NCBI RefSeq assembly: GCF_001039355.2
Contig: NW_019775465.1
Span: 182,938 to 229,627, forward strand
DNA length: 46,690 bases
Source of the DNA: Lingula anatina
Lineage: Eukaryota > Brachiopoda > Lingulata > Lingulida > Lingulidae
Direction of reading: 5' to 3'
The notes under the pieces are model-generated. The model was not told the origin of the DNA and did no database searches. It saw nothing but the letters and a program-made list of their open reading frames with translations. How positions within the stretch are numbered: the first letter of the stretch is position 1; each line of letters opens with the position of its first letter. The position numbers and the translations under genes were made by a program. Shown here piece by piece: positions 1-11,268 of the stretch.

Positions 1-941
1 TAGATAAGATGGACACTATTTGATTTCCAATCTTTATTAACTGGAAACAATGAAGGCTGAAATGCATACAAACAAACTATTAGTAAACTCAGTAATATAA
101 TAAATGGAAAAATATGAAATACACAATAAAGAACTAGATCATGAAATACTGATATATGTAAATAAATGAAAGTCACCTCAGGTATAAAAAGTCCTGCACA
201 CCTCCTATCAGGGTGAAGTCCAGTGTCTGAATGATTCACTATATAGGCCTACACAGTGTGCATATAGAGAATGACATGTTCTCCAGGTAAGTACTGATGC
301 AACATAGCCTTTGGCTACATCTAACATCTGACTAAGTACTCTTGGTAAGCAATTACCTTTGAATGAAAACTACAGTATGCTCATTATTCTCTACAGGAAA
401 GAAACATGGGACTAAAATATAGCTTCAGTAGGCAATGCAGTCTGTTTGGTAAATTTTTCTGGCAATTAAACAGTTTTTTTGTGAAAATTTAATTTTTCAC
501 TTATTGGCATTTTCAAGGTGTGACTTAAAACCTCCACGGGCTTGAAGACCTTTGCTAGTCACATTTTCTGAATATCCATGATACTAATATTTTATTATTA
601 AAAATTGATGGTCATTATGCTGTTAAACATTATGTAATGTTGCATCAAAATAGAATTTTTGGTGTTGCTGCCATGATGACCATTATGGGAAAACCATGTT
701 ACTTATGACTGTCAAACTTTCAAAAAAGAAACACAGGACTAAAATGCAGCCTGAGTTGGAAAAACAGTCTAGTTGGCATCTTTTTCTGAAGAAAAGAAAT
801 GGGAGTGGGGGGTACAAGATCAGAAGGATCTTTAAAGGAATTTCCTAATAGGTCGCTGTGTTATTTAAACCAAAACGATTTCCTGAAGATCAAATTAAAA
901 AGTAATGCCTATTCCCCAAAAAAAAGTATATTTTAATACAT
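1..941. other. AT-rich stretch, no gene recognised
   Basis: No long open frame, no recognisable protein motif and no clear terminal repeat. One GTAGGCCTA-like palindrome lies near 244. It is probably intergenic sequence or decayed repeat. Confidence 0.5.
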
Positions 942-1892
942 CAATGAGTTTGCATTTAATGTAATCCCTCCTTGAGGGTTATGTAGGCCTACTGATTATA
1001 ATGGCACACCTTGATGCAAAACAGTCTATCGTTTCTTCCACCTTGGGTCCCTTATATTGAAGTACCATATTGTATTACTCATATTATCCATTTCATTTGA
1101 CACTCTCTCTGTTTCTCTATCTTCCACTTTCTCTTGTAAGGAGGGGAAATAATTAAGCACCAAAATTCTGCATCGATCTTCAGAAAAAAATGAGTCAATG
1201 AACCAGTGGGCTGGTCCACAACGTCCGATATAGCAAAATTACATCAAATAACAGCTGGCACTATTTTAGCTAGTGTAACTAATGATATAGTCCGCTGTGC
1301 GCTTGAAGCTGTTGAACAAAAGGATGGTTCGCTACCGGAGACCGTTTGTTTACATAAGTTCTCTAAAGGCGAGCCTACCCAGGCGTCCAGGGGATAAGGC
1401 TAGTCATTATATGCCGTCAACAATCGTTTAGCGACCCTATCACTCTCTCTATTGTTTTTCCACCGCAATAATCACAGTGTAATCTTCAAATGGTGTACGG
1501 GGTAAATATACACAGACTTAATATTATGACGGTATGTATGTAATAGCTATCTGCACATAAATGTGTGCTAGCTATTTGATTAATTCTGCTATGTCGGATG
1601 TTGTGAATCAGCCCACTGGTTCGTTGACTTATTCCTTTCTGAAGGTTGCTGATACAGATTTTGAGTGCTTAATTATTTACCCTCCTCCTAACAAGAGAAA
1701 GGGGAAGGGAGAGAAACAGAGAGAGTGTCAAATGAAATGGGTAATATGAGTAATACAATACATTAATTAAAGGGACTCGCGGTGAAAGAAACGATAGACT
1801 ATTTTTCATCAAGGTATGCCATTATAATCCGACATGGCCCATGACAGGAGGGATTATACTTTAAATGCAGACTCATTGTTGTATGACTTATA
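942..1892. repeat. Fold-back (inverted) repeat, arms about 340 bp
   Basis: The segment 942-1290 reappears in reverse complement at about 1555-1892 with moderate divergence. Shared landmarks are the T-rich caatgagt..tgcattta start, a block containing tccctcct, the ttgatg stretch before aaaacagtctatc, and a gacactctctct run. The ~265-bp loop (1291-1554) carries gttgaacaaaaggat and gtttgtttacataag. That loop is also found at about 16,150-16,411 next to only one arm, so the left locus looks like a half-element duplicated head to head. Confidence 0.7.
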
Positions 1893-3051
1893 TTTGTGCC
1901 GACTTAAATTTTACTCTCGTTCATTTCGTGGAACTAGTTCCTTGAATAAAGTTTTGCCTGTATAAATTTACTTTGTGACATGAAGTAATTAATAAAACAC
2001 GCCTGTTGAAAAGGGGGCTTTTTGTAACTAATACAGGTCCACTGTCAGGCAGGTTAAGTTGTTCAGAAAAACATCGCCACCGTTCGTCGCCGCTACCTTC
2101 AGGAAAGCGTACCCTCCGCTTGGATCACCGGCATTTTTGATTATCTGACAAATTAGGGCAGATGTCAATTTACATTTTCGTTTTTTTTCCCTGATTTTTT
2201 TTTATTATCAGTCGAAAACTTTTTCATGTTCAACTTCTCAAACCTGTGCGTACACTATTCTGGACTATTTTATTTTATCCAACTACACATTCAAATACCA
2301 CTAATTGCCCCCACCCCCACCCCCCATAAACAAACACACGCCTCCTTGCTTACATTTTGCCGCTTTTGCGTCACTTGTTGCACACACTGAAGATCTAAGG
2401 CACGTATGATACCATTCATTGTATGATAATCTAAGCTAGTCTCCACATTTTACAGACAAAATTATTCAGACCTTTCAACACTACCGATCTCCTCGAGAAT
2501 CTCCCCATTTAGGGACACATCTCCTGATTCCAAGATTCAGAATAAACACCCACTGATTTATCAGACTAGAACGCGTCGATAAAATATGTCGCTAGATCTT
2601 GTAAACACTCAACGAAATGCACCTAGTGACTAAATTCAATGTGTCGTCACTTAACCATTTTTATTGCTTTCTCGATTTCATTAATTGACGATAGTAATTG
2701 CAGTAAACAAGGAAGAGGAAATGCTGAAGACAAAACAACGTCGGGTCTTTATGTGACTTTCTCCCTAAACACTTTTTACGTTGTTGTCAAAGAAAAAGGA
2801 GCCGAGATAGCGATCATTTAAACCGCTGCTGCTGCTTTTACAGGTAGACTTCCTCGTTTATCATTTAAATGCTCCCCTCCCCCAGCAGACCCAACGTGAG
2901 TAATGTCATAGTAGCTATAGTACACTGTATATCAGATCTTGGTTCAAGTTATGAAAGGTTTGACCACAAAAGGATAATTTGAAGGTATTTCTTCATTCAA
3001 GACAAAATTAAGTATCTATTGTGTGTGACAATAGGGACTTTACAAAGCTTA
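1555..3051 (+). repeat. Dispersed repeat family B, left copy
   Basis: This segment matches, in reverse complement, the pieces 10,582-11,268 and 15,264-16,110. Together these form one copy split by the Polinton insertion. Landmarks include the tccgcttggatcac block near 2120, the acgcgtcgat/acgcgttcta site near 2571 and the agcatttaaatga block near 2860. Small open frames inside are shared by the copies but resemble no known protein. The left copy keeps the unoccupied version of the Polinton target near 2325-2341. Shorter pieces of the family lie at 38,723-38,850 and 44,360-44,465. Confidence 0.75.
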
Positions 3052-3189
3052 TTTTGTCCCTACCCTTTTAGTCCGGTGGGTTAAGGAAAAAATCGTGACA
3101 CGGCGGATAAAAGCACCAAATTTTGCATGTGGGTACCTTTTGACATTCTAAATCAAATTAGAGCCGTAGCCCACGGAAAAAAAATTACC

Positions 3190-4730
3190 GTTTGGCCAAA
3201 AAATCCAAAATGGCCGCCAATTTATTGAATTCTTTAGAAATATGTACATACCTATGTTGATTTTTATCAAATAAATTATTTTCTCAGAGTTTTCCACACC
3301 CTTATTACCCATTTTATTCATATATGTCAGATAGCAAACAAGTCCCCTTGGACTTTTTGAAAAAATCCAAGATGGCTGTCATTTGCCATAGAAACAGCCA
3401 TATGAATACTAGTGCACAACTATTACCAGCTAGAACGATAGCTTGTCCACTATCAAATTAAGTCTGGTTCTCAGATCTTTGTTACCCACATAATATTTTT
3501 GTGGTGAGTAACTACGAAGTGTTCTTGGGCATTTTGGAAAATCCAAGATGGCTGCCATGTGCCACAGGAACTCTAGTATATGGGGGATTCAACTAATGGC
3601 AACTGGAAAGATTAGTTTTTCACTATCAAATTAAGCTGGTTTCTGAGTGTTTTCCACATCCTTTCTACCCACACAATATGTATGTGGTGAGTAACTAACA
3701 GTATTCTTGGGCATTTTGAGAAAATCCAAGATGGCTGTCATAAGTAATAGGAATACTTCTAGTATTACAAAGGGTTGGAACTAATGCCAGCTAATTCACT
3801 ATCAAATTCAGTTTATTTTTTTAGTGTTTTACACATTATTATTACACTGTGATACATATCTAGCAGGTAATAAATGTGCATATTTGATCATTTTGAGAAA
3901 ACCCAAGATGGCCGTCACTGGCCATAGGAATACTACTGGAATAACAACTGCACATCCATAGCTTTTCATCTACTACCAGGGTGAATTTGTGTTTGCTTAT
4001 CAAGTTTTGCCCATCCTTATTAGTCCTATAATATATATATATATCTGATGGGTAAATAGTGTTCATCTTTGGATATTCTGAGAAAAAGATACCTACAATT
4101 TAACATAGGAATACTAATGGGTGGGTTTCAATTGCTGCTAGAGAGGCATATGGTTCATTATACAATTACATTTCCATGGGTTTGTTTTAAAATAATTTAT
4201 GTTTTTCATTCCATTTATTATTACCCCTATGATGTATACCTGGTCTGTAGCATGTGTGTATCTTTGGGTATTCTGAAAAAATTCAAGATGTCTGCCTTTT
4301 GTCATTAGAATATTCGAACACATAATCAAATAATGCTAGAGATACACTGAGTGCGATTTAAATGTAGTTAACTTTGGGTCGTTTTTAAATGTTTTTCATA
4401 TCCTATTTATCCTTATGAAAGACTCTGTGTGTTTTGAAAGTGTATGTATCCTTGAGTACTATTCGGAGAAAACCCAAGATAGCTGCCAGTTGTCATAGGA
4501 ATATATTATTCAAATGCACATAGGTGTCAATTAATAGAACAGTTCAGACATTGATTCCAACATGAAATAAAGCCTTTGATGTTTAAACATGTTGACATCC
4601 TTATTAACCTTACTCTTTATAAATCTGGTGTGTAGCAAGTGTGCATCTTGCGTATTTGAGAAAATTCAAGATTGCTGCAATTCACAATAGGAATAGTACA
4701 GTCAACTACTGCCAGAGAGACATTGGGTTC
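3190..4730 (+). repeat. Tandem array, ~160-198 bp units, each with an AAGATGGC core
   Basis: A phrase like aaaatccaagatggctgtcat recurs near 3203, 3364, 3539, 3721, 3898, (degenerate) 4080, 4278, 4468 and 4662. Each is followed by 'ataggaatact', a variable part and a T-rich tail naming 'cacatcctta'. Units diverge steadily towards the right. The core CAAGATGGC(T/C)G(T/C)C resembles the vertebrate YY1 site (CAAGATGGCGGC), but binding in this animal is inference. Nine units, the outer ones poor. Confidence 0.8.
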
Positions 4731-4769
4731 AATATACACAACACAATACAATATACACAATATATACAC

Positions 4770-5252
4770 AACGACATAATGCTTGCCCTGGATAAACAAA
4801 GAGATGTCATTTTAGTTCTTCTAGACCTTTCAGCGGCTTTCGATACCATAGATCATAATATTCTTCTTCACAGGTTGCAGCATCGTTTTAGAGTGAATGG
4901 ACTTGCACTTAGTTGGTTTACCTCTTACCTGAAAAACAGAACACAAAGGGTTTCAATAGAGTCGGTTTTATCTCAGCCAGTTAACTTGGAGTACGGTGTN
5001 GTTTCTCCACTTATAAATTTACTTTACTTTTTCGCTAATTTCTTATGTGAAATGTAAAATGTTGGTATCTTGTTATGTGCAGCATCACTTGTAATATACT
5101 GTTTCGTACGTAGTCCGGCTATCTACATGTTTACTTAATGTATAATGAATGTCTTGTGTGTGTTATTGTGTGTGTGTGTGTTAGTGTGTGTGTCTACAGA
5201 TGTATTTTTGTTTGTCTTTTTGTGAATAAAAAAAAAATTAAAAAAAAAAATA
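4770..5252 (+). pseudogene. Non-LTR retrotransposon (LINE) remnant: RT fragment plus 3' tail
   Basis: The frame from about 4779 encodes part of a LINE reverse transcriptase. LDLSAAFDTIDH is the catalytic A motif, with one of the catalytic Asp residues, followed by ILLHRL and SWFTSYLKNRTQ typical of CR1/Jockey-like clades. The frame then runs into non-RT sequence and a stop at 5057, and the YxDD block is missing. A GT-rich 3' region and an A-rich tail with AATAAA-like sequence (5223-5252) follow. This looks like an internally deleted copy that kept its 3' end. One undetermined base (n) sits at 5000. It cannot be active. Confidence 0.8.
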
Positions 5253-5287
5253 AGTTTCCTAGCATACTCAAATAAATTTGGTCACTT

Positions 5288-5293
5288 TTTATT
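5288..5293 (-). promoter_or_regulatory. Candidate poly(A) signal of the ROC-COR gene
   Basis: AATAAA on the minus strand, about 235 nt downstream of the end of the COR exon. It is the first such hexamer after the stop outside the LINE tail. Position and strand fit, but use is not shown. Confidence 0.4.
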
Positions 5294-5526
5294 TAGATTT
5301 TATGCGTTAGCGTTCGCATTTTATCTAACTCAAACATGTCTCAATCAATGCCTCTTTACACAATGTCTCTTAATAAGTATGACTTTAACTGCACGTGCCT
5401 AATTTAGAATCAATTAGCACATATACATGTAGAAATGTGTAAAATCAATACATTTAGCTTTGTTAAAACACTGAATGCCCAGCCTTTACTTCCCTGACAC
5501 AGACATGCATATTTACATTACCAGAT

Positions 5527-6744
5527 TCACCTACCGATTCTGGCTGGTGGACAAACGGTATTTTCGTTATTCCTGAGCCACTTCCTGTACGGGGCGGTTT
5601 CAATAACTTCACGGCAGCCAGGTGGACAAACGTCGTCACTCTCCAACATCTCTGTCTTCAGAGCTTCTGTCAGTTTCTCCAGGCCATGTGGAAAGCGGAA
5701 CCCAATGCTATACTTCAGGTAAGGGAAATAGGCGCCAATAAGGCGGTCTAGCTCTTGATTGATGTAGCTTAGTACGTGGAATGCACTGTCCCTCTCCAAG
5801 ACGTTGACACCTTTTTTCAACGAGCCAACCATGAGTTTGAATGTACCGTCCCCTTCATTACATAACTCCAATACTATGTGAGTTGACCTGTCCACCTTGA
5901 AGCATGCGTAGTCGCAGTATGGCTTTTGGTCGTGAGATGACCACTTCCTGAAGCAGCAGACCACCAGGCGATGAAAGAGACCAGGGGGGCAGAATCCACC
6001 GTCAAACATCAGGTATAATGGAGGAATTTTCTGCATCTTCAAATAACCTTCTGGATTGGGGTGGCTTTTCAGCACACAAGGTACTAAATATTTCTTCCAT
6101 TTTTCGTTGGCTTGTTCCCCTGGAAGTTCAACTAGCAAGTCAAAGCGTTGACAAATGCGAAGAAGAATCTGTTTATTTCCCTTCAGCTCGGTATCTTTCT
6201 CCCACACACTGTCAATCAGCCGTTCATCCAGTTCACCTCTATCATCAAGCATCTTCCAATAACCCCTGACTTCTGGATTAGAAACCTTGTGGTACTTCTC
6301 AACAGTTATCAGAGATGCAAAGGCATCGATCAGCCATTGGGGATCTAATATGACGATTTCCTTTATGCCAACTTCATTGAAGAAAACTAGTTCTCCCAAC
6401 TCGCTGTAGAATCCCAAGAAGAACAAAACCTCTTCTGCATTCCTGAGGCAACAGCCATTTCCCTGCTCCAACACCTCTTCAAGGCTCACACACTTCTTTG
6501 ATTGGCTGATCTGCTTTAATTTCTTTTCCAGAAGCACATACTTCAACGGCTGCTCTTCTCCCCAGTATGGCTGTGCATAGATTGTTTGCCAAATTGCCTT
6601 TTTTAACTCCTTGATCCCGGCGTCCTGCTGGTCACAGTTATTCACAGCGTAGAAGTATGGCTGCACGTGCATGTCATGCGCTGGTCTGCCGTCCAGGAAT
6701 TCTTGGATTTTACGAAACTTTTCCTTTGCCACCTTCATCCTTTC
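5527..6744 (-). CDS. ROC-COR GTPase, exon 5 (COR domain and C-terminus)
   Basis: This exon encodes about 405 residues of a COR (C-terminal of Roc) domain, the dimerisation module that follows the Roc GTPase in ROCO proteins. I place the start at 6744, after a TTGTACAG acceptor, where the frame reads ERMKVAKEKF in phase 0 with exon 4. The open frame upstream of this point (to 6933) looks intronic. COR landmarks are LKYVLLEKKL, SLEEVLEQG, LGELVFFNE and DPQWLIDAFASLI. A Cys-rich beta region (GGFCPPGLFHRLVV) and a C-terminus with CPPGCREVIE follow. The frame stops at 5527 (ARIGR), but a GTAGGT at the end could instead be a donor to a further exon. No kinase or LRR is visible. Function in the cell is not predictable from sequence. 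Confidence 0.88.
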   Translation of the reverse strand, partial: ERMKVAKEKFRKIQEFLDGRPAHDMHVQPYFYAVNNCDQQDAGIKELKKAIWQTIYAQPYWGEEQPLKYVLLEKKLKQISQSKKCVSLEEVLEQGNGCCLRNAEEVLFFLGFYSELGELVFFNEVGIKEIVILDPQWLIDAFASLITVEKYHKVSNPEVRGYWKMLDDRGELDERLIDSVWEKDTELKGNKQILLRICQRFDLLVELPGEQANEKWKKYLVPCVLKSHPNPEGYLKMQKIPPLYLMFDGGFCPPGLFHRLVVCCFRKWSSHDQKPYCDYACFKVDRSTHIVLELCNEGDGTFKLMVGSLKKGVNVLERDSAFHVLSYINQELDRLIGAYFPYLKYSIGFRFPHGLEKLTEALKTEMLESDDVCPPGCREVIETAPYRKWLRNNENTVCPPARIGR

Positions 6745-7347
6745 CTGTACAACAGATTTAAACATCAATAAAAACGAGTTCTTCAGAATTGCCTCTAAAT
6801 GTCTATTGAAAGCATACCGAGGCCTTTTGAAAGAAATGCTTTCTAAAAGTGTCCTATCCAAAATTTGCGGTACCAAATCTAATTTCCTTATAAAATGCAA
6901 TTTTCTGCTATTTCCAAATCGATTCGCGACCATTCCATGTACCAGGATAGGATGCTTATAAGGAAATAGTGCCGTTTTTTAAGTAATATTAAGCCTGTTT
7001 TCAGTGTCGATTGAAAAGTTACAAAACATATCGACAGTAAGACCAAAGAAGAAGGAGAATGCTATATATATTTAAAGTATCCTGTCTGAAATTTTCTCTA
7101 CTGCATCAAATTTTCTGCTACTCAAATCAATTAGCCTACCACGTTTTGCTGTTTTCGGTTGACGATGGGACATAGTTTTAAATTATTTTGCAGGCCTTCC
7201 ATGGTAACTGATCGCTGCTATGCCACAATATGGGTGCACTTATATAATATGGACAAAAATTGCATATCACTGTACAAAACTTTTGTTTTCAACTGTTTTC
7301 GGGTTTTTATGAAGGTCGGACATAAGGAGGAAAATTTGACCTCCTAC

Positions 7348-7512
7348 CTCCTCAGTTTTCCCAAGTTGATCTTTATGTGTCCCCACTAATAGGATTCTGG
7401 GACAAATATCCACCAATTCCTGGTCTTTTCTTTTTACTATTCCAGTGTGAGTATGAATGGAATTCTGCCAGAATTTTAAAAAATCTGAAAAGAACATCTC
7501 AGGCATTGTACC
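7348..7512 (-). CDS. ROC-COR GTPase, exon 4 (G4 motif)
   Basis: A 165-nt exon encoding GTMPEMFFSDFLKFWQNSIH and then a beta strand with the guanine-specificity motif, RILLVGTHKDQ (THKD = G4, N/TKxD). The acceptor is TTAAG before 7512 and the donor is GAG followed by GTAGGA at 7347. The donor is phase 0 and joins cleanly to exon 5 (EE then ERMKVAK). The acceptor also gives phase 0, which does not fit the strongest donor of exon 3 (see that entry). Family knowledge: G4 of Roc domains reads GTHxD, as here. Confidence 0.85.
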
Positions 7513-7736
7513 CTTAATGTGTAATATCGATTACATGTTTTTATTTTTTTGACAATAACTAATTTAATGGCTTATAAAATCACGCACATGGATCATTACA
7601 TTAACTTTGTATAAAATGACAATGTTTGCCATATATTTTATAAATTTTGGACTGAAGTACTCTAACCGTTGCTTATAAAGGATCTTTAACAAGGTGACAG
7701 AAATTTCTTTAAACAGTTTAAGCCTACGTTACATAC

Positions 7737-8027
7737 CACCAACAGTGTCTGGGACGCTATCCACTGGTTTAAGTCCAGTTCTGCCAACTCGCTCCACGAG
7801 GACAGGGTCATTTAACTCTTTGGTGAGGTCAAACACCAGTAAGTAGACAGCTCGCCAGGTGAGGAAAGTTTGATGTGTCGTGTAGAAGACATACTGACCG
7901 CCAAAGTCCCAGAGAGTCAGTAAATCTGGAACATCTGGTTGTTCTTGGCTCTTTTCAACTATCTCCTCCAAGGTCTTTAAATCTATCTCCATTGGGGCAC
8001 TTTGTATAGATGTTTTAATTTCGTCTC
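7737..8027 (-). CDS. ROC-COR GTPase, exon 3 (G3 motif)
   Basis: This exon opens after a TTTTTAG acceptor (8028-8030) in phase 1 and reads GDEIKTSIQSAPMEIDLKTL, with an acidic helix and then LLTLWDFGGQYVFYTTHQTF. DFGGQ is the Roc G3 motif (DxxGQ), and the downstream LTWRAVYLLVFDL is the next Roc strand. The best donor is G/GTATGT (exon end 7737), but this leaves phase 1 while exon 4 starts in phase 0. A weaker GT directly after the ACT codon (exon end 7744) keeps the frame (VPDT then GTMPEM). The locus therefore either uses the weak donor or carries a one-base lesion. Confidence 0.87.
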
Positions 8028-8159
8028 CTAAAAAGTAAAAAGGGGGTCTAAATAATGATGGTCCTTAGATGTGTTTTCTTGGACTCGCACCAAAATAGGC
8101 AAGTGACATGCAACACACATGTATGTTATCAAGCAAAATATAAAACATTATCTTAAATA

Positions 8160-10330
8160 TACAGTGGTAGTATTAATTTTGTTTCCGTTGTACACCGGTT
8201 TAACAACGTTCGAAATGTTTTAATCCCTATCTGGTGAATAGAAGGGGGCGGACAAACAATGGAGGGCTGTATAAATCCCTTCAAAATTCGAACACACAAA
8301 CACAATAGCTTAGGTGGAATAACACAATACTTAAAACGAGTGAAGCCCACGACGCCGATTTCTGTGGTCCAGCGAGAGCGCGACAATCCGCTGTAACTAG
8401 GTGTAATTAACAGCAGGATACATCAGCCAGAAAGTCCCCATTGTTTGTTGTGGCGATATGATTATAGTTTTAAGAGGCTAGAACCCATGCTAACGCGTGC
8501 CACGCGTAGCGAACTGTCCTTTTGTTCACTAGTTTGGCACGCGCAGCTGATTATGTTTTATTGTTGCTTACAAAGTGCTGGTTAAATTTGTTATCAGTTA
8601 TTTCATCCAATATGAAATTTCCGCAGTCAAAAATTGAACTAAGTATTGTTTGTTTGATTGAGATGCATGAGCGTCAGCATCAATCTGTCTCAAAAATTCT
8701 TATTGCATTAATTTATAAATGTATAATTTATTTACAAATGAATGAATGAATGAGGAATAAGGAAAGAATATATTGCTTAAACTATACTTATATTATAATA
8801 TTGAAATTAAATGAGGTGCATTGACAGAGGCGCAAGGACAATCCAACTCCAACGTGCAACCGGGGGACGTCTGACTGTGTGATCATACAATATATGAAAG
8901 TACGGTCAATTAACAGTGTAAATCATCAGTTAAAGAGGAGGGGGTCTTACTATAGCTCGCTATTTATTGTTAAACGCGCCTGTTATTCTCTCGAACAAGC
9001 TTAAACCATTCCTATACAATTACTGTGATCATCGTCATTGTTTAGCTACTTGCCTATAATGTGTGCTGAACGACAGACAACTTATAAATATTATCTGTGT
9101 TACTGTGTAAATGAACACATTTAGTTAAATTATAACGAAGTCGGTGCTTTAATCCATCCAACATATTTATATTTGTTCTTTTACAACCAGTGTCAGGTTA
9201 ACGCCAAATCAAAGCAAGCCTTGCAGACTGATTTTGTTTAAACTGTCGTATATTAAGTAAAGCTAAGTAAAGCCTGTTTCTACTTCGCAGTGTTCATCCC
9301 AGCTATAAAACTGCATGAAGGATAACAAGACTCCGTAGCGAATTAACTTTCACAATGCCCTGTGCTTCAGGTTTCCAGGAGTCCCGTGTAACACAATTAT
9401 ATCGAAGAGTATGGCCTGAGAGTAATACAAATATGAGGCCGTGTATGAAAGATTGTACAAATTAGAAATTCAAGAATTTAAACATGCTAGGTACATGCAC
9501 ATCACTTAATAAGTCATTTTACAAAAATCGCATCTAATTGTTTAGATTAACCTCTACTTTTATCGATCTCATCGCCTTGTCTCAACCACCTAAAAGAAAA
9601 GTGCACATGAGGAAAAGTAACACGTTTACATGCAGGCGAAGGAGTTATACTTCAACATTAATCGCGAACAATATCAACAGCGACTCAAGACCGTTGTCTG
9701 TCTTTCACACTTTTACACAAACACACGAAGGTTTAATAAAGGGAATCGCGGCGCGATATCTATCTCTTCCCTTCGAACAAGCAAAGGGCTGACCCGAAGT
9801 AAGCTTTCTAAACTAATTTCCTTTTTATTGTATATTGTAATTACTCCGCTTGCCCGTCTCCATTGTCTTGTAAAAGCGACAAAGAATGTGTTGTATTCAC
9901 ACACAAGTTGAAAGAACTTTGCATAACTCCTTTGCCTTGTTGCATAATGTCTTTCTTAATGTTATAATCAGTGTGAAGAGGGTGTCTTGCCTCATTTAAA
10001 AAAGGGAGTTGTTCTTCATACTGGTTCTTGCCTAACTTATGCTAACCTACTCTGTACAAATATGGTTTCAATAAATCGCCAAAATTATGACATTAATTAA
10101 CATTGTGTATCAAACGTTTTGATACGATTTAAATAAATGGAAGAGAAGGATTACGGTATTAGTTACTATTTACCTCTGGCGTTAACTTGGCCCTGCTATA
10201 TAAATGAACAAATGTTGCAGATTGTAACAAAAAAAACTTTCTTATAGTGTTTTTTATGACATATGATTTACACATTTGATAGTGAAACACTCCTCGGCTT
10301 TAACGAATCACCTGACGTAAACTGTCTACC
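8160..10330 (+). repeat. Dispersed repeat family A, copy 1
   Basis: It starts at acagtggtagta and shares most of its length with 42,375-44,335. Shared blocks include aattttgtttccgttgtacaccgg, agcgaactgtccttttgttcac, caatatgaaatttccgcagtc, gaacgacagacaacttataaat, gctaggtacatgcacat and cacctgacgt.aactg. The first ~470 bp also recur at 37,388-37,858, and inverted at 41,965-42,365. Short open frames on the minus strand (8153-8386) are conserved between copies but match nothing I know. Probably a non-autonomous transposon; termini and target duplication were not established. Confidence 0.7.
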
Positions 10331-10581
10331 CACACTCCCCGAAAAACTGTTTCTTTTCATTTCGAAATGAATCGCTTTTAAGACAAAGAAGTCCATTGTC
10401 CCTTTTAGGACTCATTGTCATTGTACAGCATGTTGTAATCGATATCTAAAAAAGTTAATTTTTGTACTCAGCTTTTCAGTGTTTATCTTGGTGCTTTCAT
10501 CAGGGATACCTCAGGTTGAGGCTACAATTACGTCGCTCGCCTAAATCCATATGCTACTGGAATATATATTTAATGACAAAT
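10331..10581. other. Unassigned spacer between repeats A and B
   Basis: No open frame or repeat match was seen here. It is plain AT-rich intron sequence. Confidence 0.4.
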
Positions 10582-11268
10582 TAAGCTTTGTAAAGTCCCT
10601 ATTGTCACACACCGTAGATACTTAATTTTGTCTTGAATGAAAAAAATAGCCTCAAATTATCGTTTTGTGCTTAAACCTTTCATAACTTGAACCAAGATCT
10701 GATATACAGTGTACTATAGCTATTATGACATTCCTCAAGTTGGGTCTGCTGGGGGAGGGGAGCATTTAAATGATAAACGCAGCAGCAGTGGTTTAAATGA
10801 TCGCTATATCGGCTCCTTTTTCTTTGACATCAACATAAAAAGTGTTTAGGGAGAAAGTCACACAAAGACCCGACGTTATTTTGTCTTCAGCATTTCCTCT
10901 TCCTTGTTTACTGCAATTATTATCGTCAATTAATGAAATCGAGAAAGCAATTAAGTGACGGCACATTGAATATATTCACTAGGTGCATTTCGTTGAGTGT
11001 TTACAAGATCTAACGACACATTTTATCGCCACGCGTTCTAGTCTGATAAATCAGTGGATGTTTATTTTGAATCGGGGAATCAGGAGATATGTCCCTAAAT
11101 GGGGAGATTCTCGAGGAGACCGGTAGTGTTGAAAGGTCTGGATAATTTTGTCTGAAAAATGTGGTAACTAGCTTAGATTATCATACAATGAATGGTATCA
11201 TACGTGTCTTAGATCTTCAGTGACGTGTGACGCAAAAATGGCAAAATGTAAGCAAGTAGGCGTGTGTT
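10582..11268 (-). repeat. Dispersed repeat family B, right copy, part 1
   Basis: Reverse complement of about 2330-3051, starting at taagctttgtaaagtccc and ending at ggcgtgtgtt, where the Polinton interrupts it. The copy resumes at 15,264. Confidence 0.8.
11263..11268. repeat. Left 6-bp target duplication (TGTGTT) of the Polinton
   Basis: TGTGTT immediately precedes the element and is repeated at 15,264-15,269. Removing the element plus one copy restores ggcgtgtgtttgtttat, which is exactly what the uninterrupted family-B copy has (on the opposite strand) near 2325-2341. Six-bp duplications are the Polinton/Maverick rule. Confidence 0.92.

Noticed and set aside
1561-1749. 62-codon frame, repeated on the minus strand at 15,909-16,097
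   Set aside because: Similarity reflects the shared repeat B. No domain and no splice signals judged convincing.
6745-6933. N-terminal part of the open frame preceding the COR exon
   Set aside because: A good acceptor at 6745-6747 and phase 0 joining to exon 4 place this part in the intron. Its translation does not resemble a Roc domain.
8153-8386. 78-codon minus-strand frame, repeated at 37,361-37,612
   Set aside because: Conserved only because both lie in repeat family A. Amino acid sequence shows no motif, and substitutions do not favour third codon positions by eye.
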